A stretch of 64,000 nucleotides of DNA from Cryptomeria japonica (lineage: Eukaryota > Streptophyta > Pinopsida > Cupressales > Cupressaceae), in NCBI RefSeq assembly GCF_030272615.1, contig NC_081413.1, forward strand, positions 337,932,802 through 337,996,801, read 5' to 3'. The notes under the pieces were generated by a model. It saw only the letters and a program-made list of their open reading frames with translations, ran no database searches and was not told the origin of the DNA. Positions 44,947 to 57,470 of the stretch are shown here, in pieces. The translations under genes and the position numbers were made by a program. Within the stretch, counting starts at the first letter, position 1; the number at the start of each line of letters is the position of its first letter.

Positions 44947-46216
44947 ATGTCTACTAACTATTTCAGGAAGGACAGTCCAAAACTTGATGGAACCAACTAT
45001 GGCATATGCAAGATCAGAATGGGGACACATTTGAATTGCATTGGAAAGGACATCTGGGATGTTACAAAGAATGGTTATACTACTCCTACTCTTGGTCAGC
45101 CTAATCCACCTACCTTGGGAAAAGATGAGGAAAATGATTGCAAAGCTAGAGAAGCACTTTTGAGCGCATTAACAAATCAGCAAATCATGAGACTATCAGA
45201 TAGGTCTACTACTAAAGCTATTTGGGATCATTTGGAAACACTGAATGAAGGAGATTCCATAGTCAAAATTGCAAAACTTGAAAGCTTCCGGGTCAGTATG
45301 AAAATCTGAAAATGGAAGAAGATGAAAGGATTTCTGCTTTTATGGAAAGAGTAAATGAAATTGTTTTGGGTATTAAATGTTGTGGAGGAACCTTAAGTGA
45401 GGATGAAATTGTTTCAAAAGTTTTAAGAGGATTGCCACCGGTATATAAAATGAAAATCACTGCTATAAATGAGTTAAGAACAATGCCTAATACATCAATA
45501 ACTAGGGATACATTGATTGGAAAACTTTCAGCTTTTGAAATTGAGGAATTTGGTCCTATTGCTACTATAAAGACAGACCTAGCCTTTAAAGCATCAACAT
45601 CATCTGCACCATCATTTGACAAATCAGATTGGAAAGCCTTTTATGCAAGAGAACTTGAAGAAAGCAGGAAAGAAAATGAAGAACTTGAAGAACTTGAAGC
45701 ACTATTTGCAAGGAAAATGCCTAAAGGTCTAGTTGGAAGTAAGTATGAAGGTAAAGCACCCTTTAAATGTTTTAACTACAATAATATTGGTCATATGGCT
45801 TCAAGATGCCCTGATAGACATGCTAGACTATGAGAAGAAGATAGAAGAACATACAAGCCTAACCCTGAATATCAGAGATACAGATTTAAGAAGAATAAAG
45901 ACAAATCTTGTTATCTTGCTGATGAAGGAGTGACTGATGATTTTGATGAGGATCCGACAGACAATGGATGGGATTTTGTTTCTATAACAAAAGATCAACC
46001 GACACCTACAGTCCAACTGATAGAGCAGGCCTTGGCAGCTAAAATTGAAGTAAAGGATGAGTGGATCATTGATTCAGAATGCTCACATCATATGGCAGGA
46101 AATAAAGGTAAATTCTTGAACTTTCAAGAATACAATGGAGGCTTAGTAAGATTTGGAGATGATAAAGCTTGTTTGATCAAAGGTAAGGGTACAATATCTC
46201 TTGATGGTAAGCATAC
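44947..46216 (+). pseudogene. B Gag and protease, 5' part
   Basis: Gag starts at the ATG at 44947 (LDGTNYGICKIRMGTHLNC) and runs to a TGA at 45307. A frameshift leads to 45312-45833 (FMERVNEIVLGIKCCGGTLS). The zinc knuckle reads CFNYNNIGHMASRC, where the second Cys is Tyr. After a TGA at 45831 the same frame continues into the protease, whose active site reads DSECSHH in place of DSGCSHH. Coding is cut at 46216 by the LTR of C. Loss of knuckle and protease residues suggests B was inactive. Confidence 0.9.
46212..46216 (+). repeat. Target-site duplication of C, left copy
   Basis: CATAC immediately before the 5' LTR of C; the same five bases follow the 3' LTR at 54293-54297. Confidence 0.93.
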
Positions 46217-48294
46217 TGTTGGCATTATGTGAACCGGCATGAAGACATAATGATATTGTATGTTGTCATTGATGTCAATATGAGACATAGTGTGAACCGA
46301 CACATTGATAGGTGAATAGAGAGAGGAACCGGCATATGTATGAACCGGTTTATATGCCAAAGTGAAGTGGCATATTTGGTCAAGGTGAACCGACATGTAG
46401 TTATGGGAATTGGCACATGGAAGCATTGTATGACTACCGGTTGGTAGGTAGCTTCCACTTCGGGGTTTCTGGTTGGAGTACCTCAAGTCTGTGTGACTCA
46501 ATCGATGATCTTTGTGTGATGAGTTAGTAGTATGATGGAGGATAGATCGTGTTGCCACGTAAGCTCTGTGCGCGTGAAGGATCTTGCATGAAGAAGACTA
46601 TTCCTATCTACCTCGGGAATGTGCAAAGTCTATCAAACGGTGATAATGCGTGATAGGTTATCAGCCGCCAAGAAATCAGTGGATAATGGATGATGGAGAA
46701 TGTCTTGAGATTGATTCAAGATTGTTGCATTTAATGCAGTATGATTCAGCGGTCAGGATCGAACCGTTTGAATTGCTTAACCTAACAGGTTTAGGGTTTA
46801 GGGTTTTTGCTACTGACCTGTATGTTTCCTATAAGGTCGATGTTGTGTTTCTGATCAGGATTAAATTGGGAAAATATTGAAATCTAATTTTTCAAAATTT
46901 TCTATGTTTTAGTAAAATGCAATTTTGAGGGTCTTCGGTGCATTTTTGGACAAATGTTGCGCCGAAATTTGGTTCTAGATTATTTGAATACCTTTCCAAT
47001 GCATCAAACGGTTTGTAATTCGGAGCTAGGATGAGAAAGTTATGCCTTCTCAAAGTGGACTAAAATTTTATATTTAGTTTTTTGATAATTTTGATAGTTT
47101 TAGTAGTTTAATTGTAATAAACATTATGGTGACTCTTCGTTTCAATTCCAAGGGATTTGTGTGACCCTTGGGATACATTCGACTTGTATAAATTCCAATT
47201 TTGAATAGAATGGAGACAGTTTTTGGTTTACAATCTTCTTGTTGTCAATTTTTGTGTTGAAATCTACAATACTGCAGGTATCACACCAGGTATTGTAATC
47301 TGGTTTTCATAAATCAGATCAGTTTCTTTCTAAGGTTGTTGGAAAAAGTTGTGAGTGTGTATCCAAGGGAGGTGATATGTGATTCTTGCCAAACCAAAGG
47401 AGAGAAGAGATACCTGGAAAATGAACATGCAAAAGAAAAAGAGGAGCCTAAACTGATCTGCATTAGCATTGAGTGTTGTTAATAGATCATTGTAATACCT
47501 ATTGATCTGTAACCACTTCAATAGTTGTAAAATCCCCTAATAGGGTAGCCTTAACCGGCTTGATTCAAAATCCCTTAAATCGAGTGGTCTTAACTAGCTT
47601 AATTCAAATCCCTTAACCGGGTAACTCGAGGCTAAAAAGTTCTGAGAAGCTAGAGAGCTTAGGAGATCCTTTCAGCTATTGAGTTCTTGAAATCCTCTAA
47701 CAAGGTGACCCTACCGGGTTTAACCCTTAATCAGGTATCCCTTAACTGGGTGATCCCTAATAGGATCGGTTCCTACCAGAACCTATTATAATGTCCTTAA
47801 CCGGACAAGGCTCCTGATAGATCGGACTTCTAAAGAGTTCAAAAAGTAGCTTGTGGGTATTCATCCCCGCCGTGGTTTTTTCCAGTTGGGTTTCCACGTG
47901 AAAAATATGTGTGTCATGTGAAATGCTTTTGTCTTGTGATGCTTTGTCTAACCTATTAAGCACATGAAGGTTCTATGTTTTATGCATGTCTATAAAACGT
48001 ATTGAACTCACTATTGTGAAGATCTGGTGGTTAAGTTTACTTGTTTATACATGAGAATATAATGATAATGTAGTATTGAGCTAAGAGGAAATCTTATTGA
48101 GTGATCGGTTCATGACTGGTTGAGCTATACTGGATGTTATCGGTTGCACTCTATTTTACCGGTATCCCTGTTTGTCAATCATTTGGAGTATTTGTTGTCA
48201 AACCAGTTTTGGACTGTATTTGTGTTTGTACTGATTCACCCCCCCCCCCCTCTCAGTATCGGTTTGGTACTAGTGGTTCATCATTGAGTTATCA
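46217..48294 (+). repeat. 5' LTR of C
   Basis: Starts TGTTGGCATTATGTGAACC and ends TCATTGAGTTATCA. It has a 475-bp segment (46853-47327) absent from the 3' LTR, flanked by GTTTCT on both sides. It carries a cluster of AACCGG-type motifs (about 47540-47810). The 3' end has an 11-12 base C run before TCTCAG. Confidence 0.95.
47187..47194 (+). promoter_or_regulatory. TATA-like box in the 5' LTR of C
   Basis: TATAAATT lies about 1.1 kb before the LTR end, inside the segment that the 3' LTR lacks. Confidence 0.45.
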
Positions 48295-48296
48295 AT

Positions 48297-48308
48297 TGGT
48301 ATCAGAGC
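48297..48308 (+). other. Primer binding site of C
   Basis: TGGTATCAGAGC, exact initiator-Met type. Confidence 0.95.
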
Positions 48309-48364
48309 ACCTCCAGGTCCTCTGTGTTGTAAGCATAACTGCTTGAGGAAAAGATCCTAGTCAA

Positions 48365-51300
48365 ATGATGAAGAGGGAAGGTCCAAAGTTTAACAGGGAA
48401 AATTTTGGTATATGGAAAGACAGGATGAAGATATTCATCAAAAGCATGGGTGTTCAACACTGGAGTTATGTTGAAAGTGTATATGTTGTTCCTACCGATA
48501 CTCTCACCGATGACCAAAAGAGAGAGATACAAGAAAATGGGCAAGTCATGGAAGCCCTCATCAGTAGTCTATCTGACATTGAGTTTATTGATGTTCAAGA
48601 CAAGGCAAATCCCAAAGAGGTATGGGATGCTCTTGAAAATATCTATGGTGGTGATGAGCATGTAAAATAGGCTAAGGAAGAAAGCCTGAGAGGGAAGTTT
48701 GAAGACATGCGGATGGTTGAAGGAGAGACCATTCAACAGTATGGAATAAGAATCAAAACAGTTGTTGGAGAAATAAAGAGTGCAGGTGGCAAAATAGAAG
48801 ATTCCACTGTGGTAAGTAAAGTTCTGAGATCCTTGTTGCCGGTCTATGAAATAAGGGTTGCTACTATTCAAGAGCTAAGATCAATAGACAAGTCTAAGGT
48901 GTCCTTGGACTCCATCATAGCCAAGTTGACAGCCTATGAGCTGAATAGTTTTGATGGCAATGTTCAAAAGATAGAATTAGCTTTTAGAGCCTCTGCTATA
49001 CCTTCCAGAAAAGGAAAAGAGGCTAGTACTAGTGGGGAACCTAATGAGAGCAGAGAAATGAAGGATGAAGAGTTTCTGATGGAACTTGAAGCACTTCTTG
49101 CCAGGAAATTCTCAAAAGGAACTAGTAAATACAAAGGTAAGCTACCTTTGAAATGTTTCTCTTGTAACCGGATAGGACATATTGCTATGAACTGTCCTAA
49201 TAGTGACAACAAGGATAAATTGAAAAGGTTCAAGAAATTCAAAGGAGGAAATCCGAGAAATTGTTTTGTGGCAGTTGATGAAGGTGTCACGGATGAGGAA
49301 TCAGAAGATGAAGAGAATGAAGACATTGTGTTTGTTGTTGTAAAGGAAGATGTGGTAGACAAGAAGGCTCTTGTCTCCTGGTTTGATGATTCCAATGAGT
49401 GGATCATTGACAGTGGCTGTTCTCACCATATGACTGGTGACTGGAGCAAGTTTCTATCCTTAGAGGAGTATGATGGTGGTGTGGTTCGCTTTGGCAATGA
49501 TGCACCATGCATGGTCAAAGGTAGAGGGTCCATCTCTTTGAATGGAAAGAGTAGTGTTGAAAATGTGTATTGGGTTGATGGTCTCAGACACAACCTTCTA
49601 AGTGTTGCCCAGCTAAATGATAGTGGCCTCACTCTGCAATTCAAGAATGGAGTTTGCAGAATCAAAGGTAAAGATGGTAAATTGGTAGCCATCGACATGC
49701 AGACTAAAGCTAACCTATTTCATCTGAATGCAAATATAAGTACATGTCTTACGACTAAGCTTGATGATAGCTGGATATGGCATAGGGGATTCTACCATGT
49801 GAACTTTGATAACATTGTGAAGGCTAGTAAGATCAAGGCAGTTAGAGGGTTGCCGGTGCTGAGCAAACCAGATAATACCTTGTGTAGAGAATGTCAATTG
49901 GGGAAAATATCTTCCTCAACCTTTAAAGGTAAATCTTTCACTGCTAACAACTTGCTTGATCTTGTGCATACTGATTTATGTGGTCCTATGAAAACTAGAA
50001 GTGTGCAAGGTGATAGGTAATTCATGATTCTCACTGATGACTGCTCAAGAATGATGTGGGTCACATTCTTGAAAGACAAGTCTGAAGCTTTTGGGAAATT
50101 CAAATCTTTTAGAGCATTAGTGGAGAAGGAAAGCGGTAAAAGGATCAAATGTCTCATAATTGATCAAGGAGGGGAATTCAGTTCTAGTGAATTCAACAAG
50201 TATTGTGAAGAATTTGGCATCAAGAGATAGCTGTCTGCCCCCCGGACTCCACAGCAGAATGGCCTAGCAGAGAGGAATAACCAGATGGTGGTTGAAGCAG
50301 CTAGAACCATGTTGATTCAAGGAAAGGTTGCTCACACCTTTTGGAGAGAAGCGGTGAGCACTGCAGTCGACACTATGAACCAGGTACTCATCAAAAAGGG
50401 CAAGGACAAAACTCCTTATGAGTATTGGACCGGTAAGACACCTGTGGTTAACTACTTTTAGGTATTTGGTAGCAAATGTTACATCAAGAGGAGTGAACAT
50501 CAGGGCAAATTTGAATCTAAATATGATGAGGGAATATTTCTAGGATATTCCACCAAGAGTAAAGCTTTCAAGTGCTACAACAATAGGACTCAGAGAATTA
50601 TGGAAAGCATCAATGTAAGAGTTGATGAATCCTCTGAGAAGACTGAGGAAACCGGCAGTGAGCAAGTTGTAAATGAACCGGTTGCAACCTTCTGGGAACC
50701 GATTGTCAGTCAACCAAGTACCAGTAACAGTGTTCCTGAATCAGTGAATGCTGATACTGATGAAGATGAGGATGAAGAAGAGAAGCAAGAAGAACCAGTT
50801 AAGACCATTCCTCGGTATGTCAAGTTGAATCATGATCCCAAGAAGATCATAGGTGATAAGGATGCAGGAATCCTTACCAGAAGAAAGATCAGAGAAAACT
50901 CATGTATGATCTTTGAATTTGAGCCTAAGTCATTCAAAGAGGCTCATAAAGATGAAAACTAGATCAAGGCAATAGAAGAAGAACTTGACCAGATAGAGAA
51001 AAATGATACATGGTCCTTGGTACCCAGACCAGAGCATAAAAATGTCATTGGCACCAAATGGGTGTTTAGAAATAAGTTGAATAAGGATGGCACAATGATT
51101 AGGAATAAAGCTAGACTGGTATGCAAAGGATATGCTCAAGAAGAAGGTGAAGACTATGGGGAAACCTTTGCTTCTGTAGCCAAATTGGAAGGAGTTCGTA
51201 TGCTTCTTGCATATGCATCTTTTAAGAGGTTCAAGGTATATCAAATGGATGTAAAATCTGCATTCCTAAATGGTGTACTCTAAGAGGAGGTGTATATTGA

Positions 51301-52456
51301 GCAACTAGATGGGTTTGACCTATCAAAAGATAGTGACATGGTATGTAGGCTACATAAAGAATTATATGGTCTAAAGTAAGCACCTAGGGCATGGTATGAG
51401 CACCTACATTCCCATCTTGTGAAGATTGGATTTGAGAGAACAAGTGAAGATAGCAATATCTACTTGAAGTCTGAAGGAGATCAGATCCTGATCTGTGAAG
51501 TTTTTGTTGATGGCATCATCTTTGGTGGAGATGACAAGATGAGTCATGAGTTCGCTGATGAGATGAAGAAAGAGTTTGAGATGTCTCTCATAGGGGAGAT
51601 TAAGTTCTTCATTGGACTGCAGATCCAGCAGATGGAAGATGGAATCTTCATCACTGAGTCCAAATATGTCAAAGAGGTGTTGAAGACTTTTGGCATGGAA
51701 GACAGCAAACCGGTTGGTACACCGATGGTGACCGGTTGCAAATTGACAAAAGAGGATGATTTTGCACTGATTGATGAGAAGGAACACCGATCAATGATTG
51801 GTAAGTTGCATTATGTAGTGCATAGCAGACCGAATATTGCACATGCAGTTGGCATTACTACAAGATTCCAAAAGAGTCCAAGAGAATCTCACTTGATTGC
51901 AGTCAAGTGGATTCTTAGGTATCTGAAGGGAACAATTGACTATGGATTGTGGTACCCATACAACAATAATTTCAATCTGAAAGTGTTCACAGATGCTGAT
52001 TGGGTAGGTAATGTGGATGACCGGAAAAGCACAATCGGTGGTGCATTCTTTCTCGGTGGTAGATTGGTCTCATGGATGAGTAAAAAGCAGAGTTGTATCT
52101 CTCAGTCTATAGTGGAAGCGGAGTATGTTGTAGCTTTCATGAACTGCACTCAGACAATCTGGATGAAGCATGTACTAGAAGGCTTCAAGATCCCTGTATC
52201 TAAACCGGTAAGTATATTCTGTGATAACACAAGTGCTATCAATATATCAAAGAATTTGGTTTTACATTCTTGAACCAAGCATTTTGAGCTTAAGTATCAT
52301 TTCTTGAGGGAAAAGGTTCAGAATAAAGAGATTGCACTGGAGCATGTGTCCAGTAAGGAGCAGTTAGCAGACATATTCACCAAGCCTCTCCCAAAGACAA
52401 CATTTGTGCATTTGAGAGGTGAATTAGGGGTATTGCCCCTTCAGGAGGTGAACTAA
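48365..52456 (+). pseudogene. C Gag-Pol polyprotein, single frame with eight stops
   Basis: One frame of about 1364 codons. Domains in order: Gag (NRENFGIWKDRMKIFI), zinc knuckle CFSCNRIGHIAMNC (49154-49195), protease DSGCSHH (from 49409), pre-integrase (WIWHRGFYHVNF, CRECQLGK), integrase with first Asp (HTDLCGP), second Asp (IIDQGGEF) and Glu (GLAERNNQM), RT, and RNase H (TDADWVGN). The RT active site, normally YVDD or FVDD, reads FVDG at 51503-51514. Stops: 48668, 50018, 50228, about 50459, 50960, 51281, 51377 and 52271. Several fit CAG-to-TAG, CAA-to-TAA, CGA-to-TGA or TGG-to-TAG changes. The natural end is the TAA at 52454. Confidence 0.94.
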
Positions 52457-52699
52457 AAGTGATTGTTCCACATCAGTTAGGTACTGGAAAGTCAATTTTT
52501 TTGTTGACTGGTGTGTTGAAGGATGCTACTCCTTAGGGGGAGCAGCATGATGAAATAGTGATGATTGTACCTCCACTTTGGCATTGTTGTCAAAGGGGGA
52601 GAAGGAGTGAAGCAAAAAGATATCTGCAGCAAATGGGGAGAAGATGTGAAGCAGAGAAGATATCTTTTGTATATTGCCATCAATGCCAAAGGGGGAGAT
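52457..52699 (+). other. C 3' untranslated region and polypurine tract
   Basis: No ORF. A G-rich run (CTTAGGGGGAGCAGC) occurs near 52535, and the true polypurine tract AAAGGGGGAGAT (52688-52699) abuts the LTR. Confidence 0.88.
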
Positions 52700-54292
52700 T
52701 GTTGGCATTATGTGAACCAGCATGAAGACATAATGATATTGTATGTTGTCATTCATGTCAATATGAGACATAGTGTGAACCAGCACATGTGATAGGTGAA
52801 TAGAGAGAGGAACTGGCATATGTATGAACCTGTTTATATGCCAAAGTGAAGTGACATATTTGTTTAAGGTGAACCAGCATGTAGTTATGGGAATCGGCAC
52901 ATGGAAGCATTGTATGACTATCGGTTGGTAGGTAGCTTCCACTTCGGAGTTTCCAGTTGGAGTACCTCAAGTCTGTGTGACTCAATCGGTGATCTTTGTG
53001 TGATGAGTTAGTAGTATGATGGAGGACAGATCATGTTGCCACATAAGCTCTATGCACGTGAAGGATCTTGCATGAAGAAGACTATTCCTATCTACCTAGG
53101 GAATGTGCAAAGTCTGTCAAACGGTGATAACTCATGATGGGTTATCAGCCGCCAAGAAATCGGTGGATAATGGATGATGGAGAATGTCTTGAGATTGATT
53201 CAAGATTGTTGCATTTAATGTAGTATGATTCAGCGGTCAAGATCAAACTATTTGAATTGCTTAACCTAATAGGTTTAGGGTTTTTGCTACCAACCTGTAT
53301 GTTTCCTATAAGGTTGATGTTGTGTTTCTTTCTGAGGTTGTTGGCAAAAGTTGTGAGTGTGTATCCAAGGGAAGTGATACGTGATTCTTGCCAGACCAAA
53401 GGAGAGAACAGATATCTGCAAAGTGAATGTGCAAAAGGAAAAGAGGAGCCTAAACTAATTTGCATTAGCATCGAGTGTTGTTAACAGATCATTGTAATAC
53501 CTGTTGATCTCTAACCACTTCAATAGTTGTAAAATCCCCTAGCAGGGTAGCCTTAACTAGCTTGATTCAAAATCCCTTAAATCAGGTGGTCTTAACCGAC
53601 TTGATTCAAATCCCTTAACCAGGTGAATCGAGGCTAATGAGTTCTGAGAAGCTAGAGAGCTTAGGAGATCTTTTCAGCTATTGAGTTCTTGAAATCCTCT
53701 AACAAGGTGACCCTATTGGGTTTAACCCTTAACCGGGTATACCTTAACCGAGTGATCCCTAACAGGATCGCTTCCTACCAGAACCTATTGTAATGTCCTT
53801 AACCGGACAAGGCTCCTAAAAGAGTGGACTTCTAAAGAGTTTAAAAAGTAGCTTATGGGTATTCATCCCCACCATGGTTTTTCCCAGTTGGGTTTCCACG
53901 TGAAAAATATGTATGTCATGTGAAATGCTTTTGTCTTGTGATGCTTTGTCTAACCTATTAAGCACATGAAGGTTCTATGTTTTATGGCTGTCTATTAAAC
54001 ATATTGAACTCACTGTTGTGAAGATCTGGTGGTTAAGTTTACTTGTTTATGCATGAGAATATAATGATATTGTAGTATTGAGCTAAGAGGAAAGCTTATT
54101 GAGTGACCGGTTCATGACTGATTGAGCTGTACTGGATTTTACCAGTTGCACTCTGTTTTACCAGTATCCCTGTTTGTCAGTCATTTGGAGTATTTGTTGT
54201 CAAACCGGTTTTGGACTGTATTTGTGTTTGTACTAATTCACCCCCCCCTCTCAGTACCAGTTTGGTACTAGTGGTTCATCATTGAGTTATCA
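52700..54292 (+). repeat. 3' LTR of C, with internal deletion
   Basis: Starts TGTTGGCATTATGTGAACC and ends TCATTGAGTTATCA. It lacks the 475-bp segment 46853-47327 of the 5' LTR; the joint is GTGTTTCTTTCTGAGG, with GTTTCT as microhomology. Confidence 0.95.
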
Positions 54293-54297
54293 CATAC
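54293..54297 (+). repeat. Target-site duplication of C, right copy
   Basis: CATAC, identical to 46212-46216. B's reading resumes directly after it. Confidence 0.93.
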
Positions 54298-57118
54298 TAT
54301 TGACAATGTTTACTATGTTGAAGGTTTAAAGCATAATCTTTTGAGTGTTGGTCAATTAGTTGATAAAGGATTTCAGTTACAATTCAAAAATGGTAAATGC
54401 AAAATCATGAATAGAACTAGTTTAGAAATTGCGACTGGTAATCAGACTAGAGGCAATATCTTTCATTTGAATAACAGTGAAAAGACATGCTTGATTGCAC
54501 ATATTGATGAAAGTTGGCTATGGCATAAGAGACTCTATCATGTAAACTTTGATTGCATAGTAAAAATTAGTACTACTAAGGTAGTTAGAGATTTACCTAA
54601 AATTGTCAAACCTCACAATACAATATGTAAGGAATGTCAATTTGGAAAACAAGTTAGAGCTAGTTTCAAAAGTATTCCAGAAAAATCCAATAATTCTCTT
54701 GATTTAATTCACACTGATTTATGTGGTCCAGCTAGAACTAAAAGCTTACAAGGTGATAGATATTTTATGTTAATCATTGATGACTATTCTAGAATGTGTT
54801 GGGTTACTTTTCTCAGAGAAAAATCAGAAGCACTTGGAAAGTTTAAACTGTTCAAAGCAATGGTTGAAAATGAAACCGGTAAGAAAATCAAATGTTTAAG
54901 ATCAGATTTAATACATTCAAGAATGGAATCAGAAGATAGCTGTTAGCACCTCAGACACCACAACAGAATGGAGTTGTAGAAAGGAAAAATAGAACCATCT
55001 TGGATGCAACCGGAAGTATGTTATCATAAGCAAACCTACCACATGTATATTGGAGAGAAGCAGTAAGTACAATGGTCTATATATTCAACAAAGTTCATAT
55101 CAAAGGTGAAACCGGTAAGACCCCTCATGAACTATGGTTTGGTATTACTCCTACTCTTAAATATTTTAGAATATTTGGAAGCAAATGTTATATTAGAAGA
55201 TATGAGTATATTGGCAAATTTGATCCTAGAAGTGATGAAGGAATATTTCTTGGCTATTCATCTAAGAGTAAGGCATATAGATGTTTTAACAAAAGATTGC
55301 AGAAAATTATTGAGAGTACAAATGTGAAGATTGATGAACAATTCAGAGGAACTTCAAGGTATATAGACTCTAAACCGGCAACATAAATTTTAAAAAAATG
55401 AACCTACACTAAACCCATCGGTACAGAATGAAGATCCAGTTACCCCGGTATCATCTGAAAATTCCACTGTGACTGAGGATCAACAACAAATGAAGACACC
55501 TCGGTATGTAAGACTGAATCATTCTGAAGATCAAATAATTGGAAACAATAATAAAGGAGTTATGACAAGAGGAAGATTGGAAAATGAAGAGGTATGTCTT
55601 ATTTCTCAAATTGAACCATCATCAGTTAATGAGGCGTGTGAAGATAAATATTGGATTAAAGCTATGGAAGAAGAATTAGAACAAATTGAGAAGAATAACA
55701 CTTGGACATTAGTTCCCCAGCCTAAAGATAAAAATCTGATTGGAACCAAATGGGTATTCATAAACAAACTTAATGAAGATGGCAAGGTAATCATAAATAA
55801 AGCAAGACTAGTGTGTAAGGGATATTCTCAGAAAGAAGGAATTGATTATAATGAAACCTTTGCACTGGTAGCTAGAATTGAGGCAGTTAGATTATTTTTG
55901 GCTTTTGCAGCACATAAGAACTACAAAGTATATCAAATAGATATTAAATGTGCATTTCTGAATGGAGATCTTGAAGAAGAAGTTTACATGGAACAACCTG
56001 ATGGATTTTCCTTACAGAAAATAAAGATATGGTTTGTAGGTTAAGGAAAGCATTGTATGGGTTGAAGCAAGCTCCAAGAGCTTGGTATGCAAGATTGGAT
56101 AAGTATCTTTTGAAAATCAGTTTTTCTAAAGGTAATGTAGACAACAACTTATATTATAAAGTGACTAATGATGACATCTTGGTTATAGAAGTTTTTGTTG
56201 ATGATATAATCTTTGGAGGAGAAGATGGATTATGTAAAGAATTTTCTATTAAAATGCAACAAGAATTTGAAATGTCTATGATTGGAGAAATAAAATTCTT
56301 TTTAGGATTGCAAATTTCTCAGACTGATAAAGTTATATTCTTGAGTCAATCCAAGTAAAAGAGTTACTAAAGAAATTTGGGATGGAGAACTCTGAACTGG
56401 TAAGCACACCTATGACTACAAATGACAAACTGTCACTAAGGGATGAATCTACACTTGTAAATCCAACAAGGTACAAATCTAGGATAGGAGGTTTATTGTA
56501 TTTGACACAAACTAGACCTAATATTATGAATGCAATATGTATTGTTTCAAGATTTTAGAGTAATCCTAGAGAAAATCATGAATCAGCAGTAAAAAGAATT
56601 TTCTGGTACTTACAAGGCACTACAAATCTTGGATTATGGTATCCTAGAAATGAAAACTTTGAATTATGTGCATACACAGATGCAAATTGGGCTGGAGATT
56701 TGGATGATAGAAAAAGCACCACCGGCGGAGCATTCTTTCTTGGAAACATACTAGTTTCTTGGCTGAGTAAGAAACAAAGTTGTACATCTTTATCAACAAC
56801 AACTAACTGTACACAGGTATTATGGCTTAAGAAAATGTTGAAGGACATAAAGGTAAAATGCAAGGAACCTATTACTTCTATTGTGATAACACTGCGGCAA
56901 TTGATATATTTAAGAATCCGGTATTACATTCTAAAACCAAACATGTTTCTATCAAACTAAATTTTCTAAGGGAACATGTTGAAGCAAAAGAGATAAAACT
57001 GGTTTATGTGAATACTAAAGAGCAGATTGCAGATATTTTCACTAAACCTCTGCCTAAGGAAACTTTTGAATATCTTAGAGATCAACTTGGGGTCATACCC
57101 CCACCGGTAGATACTTAG
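54298..57118 (+). pseudogene. B pre-integrase, integrase, RT and RNase H
   Basis: 54341-54946: pre-integrase (WLWHKRLYHVNFDCI, CKECQFGK) and integrase start (HTDLCGPARTKSLQGDRYF). After CLRSD a deletion removes the GGEF segment and shifts the frame. 55072-55386: integrase C-terminal part. 55469-56044: RT start ([40 protein letters not shown]). 56029-56358: RT with catalytic FVDDIIFGG. 56700-57118: RNase H (DDRKSTTGGAFFLGN, then DNTAAIDIFKNPVLH and KEQIADIFTKPLPK), ending at a TAG at 57116. A piece of RNase H between the SLST and NCTQ motifs is shortened. Confidence 0.9.
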
Positions 57119-57470
57119 AGAGTTGATATTTGTCATCAACTAACAGAATTAACAGAGAAATCTTTTACTCCAGCTTTGATGAGGAAGCTACTTCTCAGGG
57201 GGAGTAGTTGGTATACTAAATTGGTTGGTATTTTGTATATGAACTTGGTTTTGTAATAACTTTGACATCTGATGTCAAAGGGGGAGAGATTGGTATGGAA
57301 AAACATGGAACACAAGGAAACACATGTTACTCTTAGGGGAAGAGATTGTTACTTTGAGATTCAGTTTACTTATACCTTGGTAATTGTTGGTTTTTTGTAT
57401 TTGGCATTTCTGTTTTGGCACTTTGATGGTTTTTCTATCTTGTGTTGCCATCAATGCCAAAGGGGGAGAT
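57119..57470 (+). other. B 3' untranslated region with repeated polypurine-like tracts
   Basis: No gene. G-rich runs recur: CTCAGGGGGAGTAG (about 57195), TCAAAGGGGGAGAGATTGG (about 57278), AGGGGAAGAGATTG (about 57337) and the terminal CAAAGGGGGAGAT next to the LTR. The second is followed by TGGTATGG, like the LTR start, so it may be a duplicated junction. Confidence 0.8.

Larger units (their letters stand above)
46217..54292 (+). mobile_element. Copia element C, innermost insertion, complete structure
   Basis: It has two LTRs (2078 and 1593 bp), an initiator-Met primer site, one long gag-pol frame, a polypurine tract and a perfect CATAC duplication. It is inserted into the protease/pre-integrase region of B. 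Its coding frame has point stops but no frameshift from 48365 to 52456. Confidence 0.95.

Noticed and set aside
46124-46558. Minus-strand ORFs in the LTRs of C (also 52526-52985)
   Set aside because: LTR sequence, duplicated by the LTR pair, with no recognisable domain.
48964-49407. 147-codon minus-strand ORF in C gag
   Set aside because: Antisense shadow of the acidic Gag region.
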